Below, in pieces: positions 6,029 to 6,685 of a stretch of 6,685 nucleotides of DNA. The notes under the pieces were generated by a model. It was not told where the DNA came from. It made no database searches and was given only the letters and a program-made list of their open reading frames with translations. The position numbers were made by a program, and so were the translations under genes. The number at the start of each line of letters is the position of its first letter. Position 1 is the first letter of the stretch. Origin of the DNA: SIG653 sp045577455. Lineage in GTDB: Bacteria; Bacillota; Clostridia; Oscillospirales; CAG-382. The DNA lies in the NCBI GenBank assembly GCA_045577455.1, contig JAZNIJ010000231.1, positions 1 to 6,685 of the forward strand, read 5' to 3'.

Positions 6029-6052
6029 TTTTGAAATTTTTTTGCAAATATG

Positions 6053-6089
6053 GGGCTATTTATAGCTCATATTGTATCATATATAGCCC
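6053..6089. promoter_or_regulatory. Three copies of a GGGCTAT/ATAGCCC element upstream of the XRE gene
   Basis: GGGCTAT (6053-6059), TT, ATAGCTC (6062-6068) forms a dyad with one mismatch. A second ATAGCCC (6083-6089) is a direct repeat of the inverted arm and can also pair with GGGCTAT over a larger loop. These GC islands stand out in AT-rich DNA and lie just upstream of the likely -10 of the regulator. They could be operator half-sites or alternative RNA hairpins. Confidence 0.4.
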
Positions 6090-6110
6090 ACTTTGCCAAG
6101 ACTATAAGTA

Positions 6111-6116
6111 TATAAT
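6111..6116 (+). promoter_or_regulatory. Candidate -10 box for the XRE regulator
   Basis: A consensus TATAAT lies 65 bases before the ATG at 6182. No -35 is seen at the right distance: TTGCCA (6093-6098) is only 12 bp upstream of it, although it would be 17 bp from TAATTT at 6116. The region is AT-rich, so this is a weak call. Confidence 0.3.
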
Positions 6117-6181
6117 AATTTTATAAAGAACTATGTAAGTATTTTTAGGTTAAATAATATACATATGTGGAGTGAGATATA

Positions 6182-6427
6182 ATGATGGATACTTATGAAG
6201 CAGTAAAATTCAGGATTATGAAGCTATGCGACGAAAGGCAGATGTCGATTCACAAGCTCGCTATTGAGTCAGGAGTTGCACCTTCTTCCATTAAGAATAT
6301 TCTATACGGAAAGAGTAAAAATCCAGGAATAGTTACAATTAAAATGCTTTGCGACGGTTTGGGAATTACTTTAACAGAATTTTTTGAAACTAATGAATTT
6401 CGTACGCTGGAACAAGATTTAAAATAA
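6182..6427 (+). CDS. Small XRE/Cro-CI family transcriptional regulator
   Basis: The product has 81 residues and is almost entirely a helix-turn-helix_3 domain. RIMKLCDERQMSIHKLAIESGV (11-32) gives helices 1 and 2, APSSIKNILYGKSKNP (33-48) the recognition helix and turn, and TIKMLCDGLGITLTEFFE (52-69) the closing helices. The short tail lacks any sensor or oligomerisation domain, as in many stand-alone clostridial regulators. It would bind DNA as a dimer; the target is unknown. GGAG (6169-6172) is 9 bases from the ATG at 6182; an in-frame ATG at 6185 is a less likely start. It is divergent from the broken gene, and the gap carries inverted repeats that could be its operators. No terminator is obvious after it. 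It could equally be a host gene or a remnant of a mobile element. Confidence 0.88.
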   Translation: MMDTYEAVKFRIMKLCDERQMSIHKLAIESGVAPSSIKNILYGKSKNPGIVTIKMLCDGLGITLTEFFETNEFRTLEQDLK

Positions 6428-6460
6428 CGCTGTTAACAACTCCATTATCAGCAACTTAGA

Positions 6461-6478
6461 AATAATAATATTATTATT
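6461..6478. repeat. 18-bp perfect AT palindrome
   Basis: AATAATAATATTATTATT is its own reverse complement and lies 33 bases after the XRE stop. It is low-complexity (AAT/ATT units), so it may be chance, but it could form a small cruciform or weak hairpin. Confidence 0.3.
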
Positions 6479-6534
6479 GTATTTAGTAGTTTGATTTTTA
6501 ATTATTTTAATCTTGATTGTCATTATAATCTTGC

Positions 6535-6566
6535 TTGACATTTAATTTTGCGTCTAAACGCATAAT
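6535..6566 (+). promoter_or_regulatory. Possible promoter with internal dyad, reading out of the window
   Basis: A consensus -35, TTGACA (6535-6540), is followed by CATAAT (6561-6566). The spacing is 20 bp, longer than ideal. Between them is a dyad TGCGT (6549-6553), CTAA, ACGCA (6558-6562), a GC island in AT-rich DNA. It might be a regulated promoter for a gene beyond 6685. No start codon with a convincing ORF is visible within the window. Confidence 0.3.
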
Positions 6567-6589
6567 AATTTTATCTATAATATATTAAA

Positions 6590-6609
6590 TGATAAAATCT
6601 GATAAAATC
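6590..6609 (+). repeat. Tandem 10-bp direct repeat
   Basis: TGATAAAATC occurs twice back to back, one helical turn apart, downstream of the possible promoter at 6535. This spacing suits two regulator subunits on the same DNA face, but two copies in AT-rich DNA may be chance. The rest of 6428-6685 shows no gene I can support. Confidence 0.3.
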
Positions 6610-6685
6610 ACCAAATTATAAATTATAAAATTCCTAAAATACATTTTAAAAATAACAATTGCATTTTTAAACAAACAATGATATA

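Noticed and set aside
1..6685. CRISPR array, tRNA or rRNA genes
   Set aside because: No regularly spaced repeats, cloverleaf or rRNA-like sequence was seen on either strand.

Overview
The window looks like a piece of chromosome from a low-GC, anaerobic Firmicute, most likely a gut-type Clostridia. The grounds are AT-rich intergenic DNA, AAGGAGG-type ribosome binding sites, and the pairing of a GGGtGRT-family gene with a NifU-like gene, an arrangement I associate with clostridia. The species cannot be read from the sequence. The window has three parts.

Positions 1-2777 hold the end of an L-rhamnose catabolic operon on the + strand: rhaB (rhamnulokinase, 5' end outside the window), rhaA (L-rhamnose isomerase) and rhaD (rhamnulose-1-phosphate aldolase). 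Each junction is a one-base TAATG overlap, and a clear intrinsic terminator closes the operon. The products would be dihydroxyacetone phosphate and L-lactaldehyde.

Positions 2778-5370 hold a second, separately promoted + strand operon. Its promoter is close to ideal (TTTACA, 17 bp, TATAAT), and the spacer is filled by a perfect 8-bp inverted repeat, so it is probably repressor-controlled. The genes are pduL (phosphate propanoyltransferase, all expected zinc ligands present, no encapsulation peptide), a 230-residue NifU/IscU-like Fe-S scaffold protein, and a 333-residue GGGtGRT-family protein whose function I do not know to have been established. The last two are the strongest candidates for undescribed biology: a probable Fe-S or metallocofactor pair co-transcribed with an acyl-phosphate enzyme, beside a pathway that can feed propanediol/propionyl-CoA metabolism. 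A long hairpin follows.

Positions 5371-6685 are visibly more AT-rich and gene-poor. They hold a minus-strand gene that is broken by one base in an A6 run (or is decoded by slippage) and looks like a tandem-repeat YegP/DUF1508-like protein. Its probable terminator lies at 5390-5436. Divergent from it is a small intact XRE/Cro-type regulator. The divergent gap between them carries several inverted repeats that could be operators. The last 258 bases contain no gene I can support, only possible promoter and repeat signals.
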